DNA of 64,000 bases from the NCBI GenBank assembly GCA_035048485.1, contig CM068580.1, positions 61,397,983-61,461,982 on the forward strand, in the 5' to 3' direction. The stretch comes from Pteria penguin (taxonomy: Eukaryota > Mollusca > Bivalvia > Pterioida > Pteriidae). Below are positions 60,501 to 64,000 of the stretch, piece by piece. The notes under the pieces are model-generated. The model did not search any database. It was not told where the DNA came from and saw only the letters and a list, made by a program, of their open reading frames with translations. A program made the position numbers and the translations under genes. The number at the start of each line of letters is the position of its first letter. Positions within the stretch are counted from its first letter, which is position 1.

Positions 60501-63500
60501 TTTGTTTTATTAATGCAACATGGGAAGGAACCCAGATATAACATATGCTATAAAGTATTGACTTTACGACATAAAACAACGTGAACTTTATTAGTTAAAA
60601 TGATGTCAGATAAATGAATTGAAAATTGAAAATATCGTGAATGAAATAAGACTTGTACCCAAATCAAAGAGTAACATGAAGTACAGTATTTCTTATCAAA
60701 ATTCAGTTTCAATCATAGTAAAGTAATAACGGATAGAGGTCTGCGTGATGAAGTGAGAATGACAAAGGATACGGCAAAATTTCAGTTGTCGATGTACTTT
60801 TCAAACAAAAATATATACATTGGCTATATCAGACCCGTAGGAACCAGGGACCATGGGACATCCCCCTTCTCCACTTTCTTAATTTAGGTCCGTAGGAACC
60901 GGGGTGGTCGGGCCGCCCCCTCCCCCCTTCTCTCCCAACACACTTTTTGGTCGATTAACTATGGACCGCTTTTTTTTGTCAAGACACGAACCCCCCGAAA
61001 TTAAAAGTTTTGCCACCGTTTTTTAAATGTTTCCTACGACCTTGTATACAAAGTATTGTATTCGTATATTTTAACTATTTATTAACGGTTAGCGATTGTT
61101 TTTGGCAAATATGTTCAAAAACAAAATCTCACTGATTTCAGGAAGTTGTGTACAGACATCATTTTGTCCTCGTTTGTAATTTCAAATACAGAATTCTAAA
61201 ATGTTTTAATTATTTGATTTTTATTCAATTTATTGGAAAGGGGGGGGGGGTCTCCTTTATCACAGAACACTGGTCGCCAGTATGAAGGTGAAATAATCCT
61301 GTTGTGGTATTATGTGACAAAACCAAGAAACAACCTCAGATACAAAAGTGCTATATAACACCGGTATTCATAACACGTCCCAGCGTGGACTTTCATGGAC
61401 CACCGAATTTCATAGGGGAGAGCAGGGGATCAGTAAGCGTCTCCTGACAGAGGTGGAAGCAGGTGCCCGGGAGGAGTAAGCGTCTCCTGTTAGAGGTGGA
61501 TGCAGATGCCCGGGAGGAATAAGCGTCTTCTGTCAGAAATGAGAGCAGGTGCCCAGGAGGAGTAAGCGTCTCTTGATTGATTAGCCACACCCGCCATGAA
61601 TGCCCGAAATTGCAAAACTGTACACATGATTGATTGACACAGCCACTCAGCATCAATACCGATGTATAATAGCAAGGTTATATCAATGTTTTATAATTAA
61701 TGTTGACAAGAGGAATGCATATTAATTATTTGTTACATTTTTCAATACACTTGATTGTTTATAGGCAGTCCGTTTTCCTGCATTGTTGACAAGATCAATG
61801 GTAGTTACGTCACAGCGTTCGGGTCCGGATTAGTCGGAGGTATGAGTGGTCAAATGGAGAAATTCACTGTCACTGCAAAACAGGGAACTCTAAGTAAGTA
61901 TCATGTATACATCTTCAGTATATTTTAAGCCAGTGTGGCTCAGTGATTGGGTTGCTCGTCTACTGTCCGAAAGGTCCCGTGGTTCCACTTTAGGCACACC
62001 GTCTTTCGGATGAAACGGTAAAAACTGAAGTCCGATGTCACGGTCGGCATGGAACGTAAAAGATCCCTCACTGCTTTGGATGGGTCACTTGCAAAAGTAT
62101 AAATTGCTATGAAATGCATCAGGCAGATGCTGTCATCATATGCGTGAAATAAACATGGAGTGAAATAATTTGAATAATCAATCAATCAATATATTTTACA
62201 TATTATACTTTTAGCTAGGGTGTCATTTCAAATAGGATAGATAAATCTTACAATAATATATTCCATTTTAAGAAATTTTGTTTTATGGTGATTTTATGAT
62301 TTATTTATTTTATTTTATTTTATTTATTTATTTATCTATTTATTTAATTCTTATTTTTTTTTTTTATTTAATTATTTATTTACTTTTTTTGCAGAATTTG
62401 CAGAGATGTCCTTCTCTATAGTCTAATATTTGATCTTAACTGTTCCTATTCATTTACACAATTCTTTATTGACAGAATGAAGCTATCGTTTGCGTTTAGT
62501 TGTTTTCATTTTATCCTTCGTTTCATACATGAAAAACTAAAATCTCGAACAGTATTTTTAAAGTTGTGCACAATGGACATTTTCAGAGGACCTCAGTGTT
62601 CTTATTGACGGACCAACCAAAACAGATGTAAAGCGCAATGACCAGGGTGATAAGTGTGAAATTGAATACATGCCCATGACCCCAGGCGTCTACAACATTG
62701 TCATCAAATATGCCGGTAAAGAGATCCAAGGCTCTCCATTCGTAGCCAAGGTTTCTGGTGAGTACTCGGCGATGTCGTGATCACTTCTCACTCTCCCAAT
62801 ATTTGCAGTTCTGATGATTGCAGTTTGACACCAGAGTTCGGTTGTTTTATGCATGTGTGTATCCCTTTAACCTGTATGTCATTCACCAATTTGTATACCA
62901 AAAAATATGACTACAGCTCCTCTTGTTGTAATAAACCTTGCAGTATCTTGAAAAATTATCACAATAACTGCTCCCTTAATGAACACAATCTCACATTATC
63001 ATGATAACAGCTCCCTGCTGTGTATAGCCTCATTGTTCATAACAGCTCCATGCTGTATATAGTATCATTCGATCATAACTCCCTGATATATAAGCCTCAT
63101 ATATCAATAACAGCTCCCTGCTGTACATTAGCCTCATTTGATCAATAACAGCTCCCAAATACACATAGCCTTATATAATCTTATGCATAATTACAGCTGT
63201 GACTGATTATTTTTATGTTGAGCGAAATCCAGAAACTGTGCTATAAGATCTACACGAGATTAGGGAATTGTAAGGTAACCCATATATACTGATCTGTAGC
63301 GTTCAGCTCAGCATTAAAAAGTAATTTCCTACAGTTGTAATTTTGTAGCTACATATTGTAAATAACAGCAACTTGCTGTAAGAAGCATTATATCAACACC
63401 AGCTCCTTAGCTGTGCACTGTCTCGCAACCAAGCACAGTCGCCTATCTATTGTAGCATATTGTATTTAAAATGACATATCTAATTCTATAGCCAAACCCG

Positions 63501-63518
63501 ACGATGCATTTCAGAATG
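57460..63518 (+). CDS. FLN: Filamin-like gene, partial (four exons, continues to the right)
   Basis: Filamins are actin cross-linking and scaffold proteins made of Ig-like repeats of about 95 residues. Joining 57460-57595, 61765-61893, 62587-62757 and 63492-63518 gives 154 residues in phase 1 throughout. Recognisable filamin landmarks: EIKDNSDGSIYVQYHPNQGG, a G-SPF motif across the first junction, YVTAFGSGL, IDGPTKTDVKRNDQGDKCEI, EYMPMTPGVYNIVIKYAGKE and GSPFVAKVSG. This covers the end of one Ig repeat and one whole following repeat. No actin-binding calponin-homology domains were seen upstream in the window, so 57460 is either an internal exon after a very long intron or the first coding exon of a short isoform (ATG at 57466). 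Identification is from remembered family sequence. Confidence 0.88.
58464..58873. mobile_element. Inverted-repeat element, ~410 bp, in filamin intron
   Basis: Left arm 58464-58529 (AACTTTGTCATTCGGACATC, then CTCGGACGTCACTCG) is inverted at 58804-58873 (CGAGTGACGTCCGAG, then GAGGATGTTCCGAATGAAAC). The spacer is about 275 bp with no coding frame. Confidence 0.75.
59098..59262. repeat. G/T-only low-complexity tract
   Basis: Alternating T runs and G runs, with G runs of 10 and about 18. The plus-strand frames (Phe/Gly-rich) and minus-strand frames (Pro/Lys-rich) are compositional. Confidence 0.93.
60830..61045. repeat. Dispersed GC-rich repeat pair (possible MITE)
   Basis: GTAGGAACC(A/G)GG occurs at ~60838 and ~60893, and the segment ends with TTTCCTACGACC, inverted relative to the start. 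C and G runs lie inside. 49880-50035 has a similar plan (GGAACGGATAGGGG ... CTTCCTATAGGCC). Confidence 0.5.
61428..61575. repeat. ~43-bp minisatellite, about 3.5 units (filamin intron)
   Basis: Units of AGTAAGCGTCTCCTGACAGA plus GGTGGAAGCAGGTGCCCGGG, at about 61432, 61475, 61519 and 61561. Confidence 0.88.
61765..61893 (+). CDS. FLN: Filamin exon B
   Basis: Completes Gly, then SPFSCIVDKINGSYVTAFGS, GLVGGMSGQMEKFTVTAKQG and TL. It spans the repeat-to-repeat linker (GSPF...) and the first strands of the next Ig domain (VTAFGSGL). The acceptor is TTTATAG and the donor GTAAGT, phase 1. Confidence 0.92.
61928..62189 (+). mobile_element. tRNA-derived SINE in a filamin intron
   Basis: Head with A box GTGGCTCAGTGATTGGG, body with GATCCCTCACTGCTTTGGAT and CAGGCAGATGCTGTCATCAT, and a tail of (ATCA)n. 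The 9-bp direct repeat TATATTTTA lies at 61919-61927 and 62190-62198. It lies 34 bp downstream of the filamin exon B donor. Confidence 0.9.
62290..62392. repeat. (TTTA)n tract in filamin intron
   Basis: TTTATTTATTTTATTTTATT-type repeats ending in a T-rich stretch just before TTGCAG. Confidence 0.85.
62587..62757 (+). CDS. FLN: Filamin exon C (bulk of an Ig-like repeat)
   Basis: Reads KDLSVLIDGPTKTDVKRNDQ, GDKCEIEYMPMTPGVYNIVI and KYAGKEIQGSPFVAKVSG. These match the classic filamin order: (I/V)xGP, a D-N/G turn, Y-x-P-x-x-PG-x-Y, the KY-G strand and GSPF. The acceptor is TTTTCAG and the donor GTGAGT, phase 1. Confidence 0.95.
62910..63200. repeat. ~38-bp minisatellite (filamin intron)
   Basis: Repeated ATAACAGCTCCCTGCTGTAT plus ATAGCCTCATTTGATCA; decayed relatives recur near 63365-63415. 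CAGC...GCTG makes each unit a small hairpin. Confidence 0.78.
63492..63518 (+). CDS. FLN: Filamin micro-exon D (27 bp)
   Basis: Encodes AKPDDAFQN plus one base of Gly, in phase 1 at both ends, so it could be skipped without changing the frame. The acceptor is TTCTATAG and the donor GTAAGT. It falls at the inter-repeat linker after KVSG, a place where filamins often differ. It rests on splice sites, phase and position only, as the peptide itself is not diagnostic. Confidence 0.7.
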
Positions 63519-64000
63519 GTAAGTCTCAATGTCTAGCAAGCTGCAGTAGGTGCATCATGGGAAAAAAAGCGAACACTAACGTACAGAAACACGGCATGTG
63601 ATATCATGATTACAAATTAATTCACATTGGCGCGTTAGCGATTTGAGTCCATTAAACTATACAAGCAAGCGCATGCTGATATTTTTCATTACAGATAAAG
63701 CTTTATTGTCCCGTGTTTGTAATCCAGTGCGTTTTATATCATTAACTTGATCATGATATCAAATATGTCTTACCCATTTATCAATGTTTTCAAATAAGAA
63801 ATTATGTTCTTTCTCAAAGAGCAAAACCAAAAAACAAAAAGCAAAACACAAAATATCTACTTTGAATAGTCAGACTTTTAGATTTTCAAAAAACAAATGT
63901 TCAAAAGTAATCTCATCGCAACAGCCAGAGTTTTCAGGTTTTGGCTAAACACATTTTTTTAAAGAATGACTTCCTGTAAAATCTAAAACTTTACGTTTAT

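Larger units (their letters stand above)
57596..61764 (+). other. Filamin intron between exons A and B
   Basis: Holds the inverted-repeat element (58464-58873), the G/T tract (59098-59262), the GC-run repeat (60830-61045) and a 43-bp minisatellite (61428-61575). No further filamin exon was recognised. Confidence 0.7.

Overview
The window is AT-rich, intron-dense, repeat-rich animal nuclear DNA, most likely from a mollusc. The basis for this is long introns with canonical GT..AG sites, two animal gene families, several tRNA-headed SINEs with (ATCA)n tails, non-LTR and mariner remnants, foldback elements and many minisatellites. The SINE body resembles sequences I associate with bivalves and gastropods; this is recognition from memory, not a search. 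There are no bacterial operons, ribosome binding sites or CRISPR arrays.

Two protein-coding genes are clear. (1) A zinc transporter of the ZIP11/SLC39A11 type on the minus strand, from a start codon at 22128 down to 9417. Eight coding exons (22021-22128, 20411-20449, 17874-18041, 14982-15087, 14211-14390, 12943-13012, 11857-11955, 9417-9579) join with matching phases into 311 residues. Only the last ~25 residues, by family length, are missing; I did not find that exon to the left. (2) A filamin-like gene on the plus strand at the right edge: exons 57460-57595, 61765-61893, 62587-62757 and 63492-63518 join in phase into 154 residues of Ig-like filamin repeats, and the gene runs off the right end.

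Region by region: 1-9400 holds minisatellites, a ~480-bp tandem repeat and a decayed mariner transposase, and is downstream of or inside the last intron of ZIP11. 9400-22130 is the ZIP11 gene, with inverted repeats, old SINEs and minisatellites in its introns. 22200-24050 is a decayed non-LTR retrotransposon with a SINE nested inside it. 24300-26230 is a duplicated segment carrying a small TIR element and partial SINE copies. 26200-43200 is mostly unrecognised non-coding DNA with a ~740-bp foldback element, two abutting minisatellites and two SINEs. 43255-43675 (+) and 44095-44318 (-) look like isolated exons. 44570-57460 is mostly non-coding with two SINEs and low-complexity tracts. 57460-64000 is filamin.

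The most interesting feature is in ZIP11 exon 4. A 54-bp unit carrying the exon end and its splice donor is repeated four times, in frame, so four equivalent donors at 54-bp spacing could each give a transporter loop longer by 18 residues. I did not find a convincing wholly new biological system.
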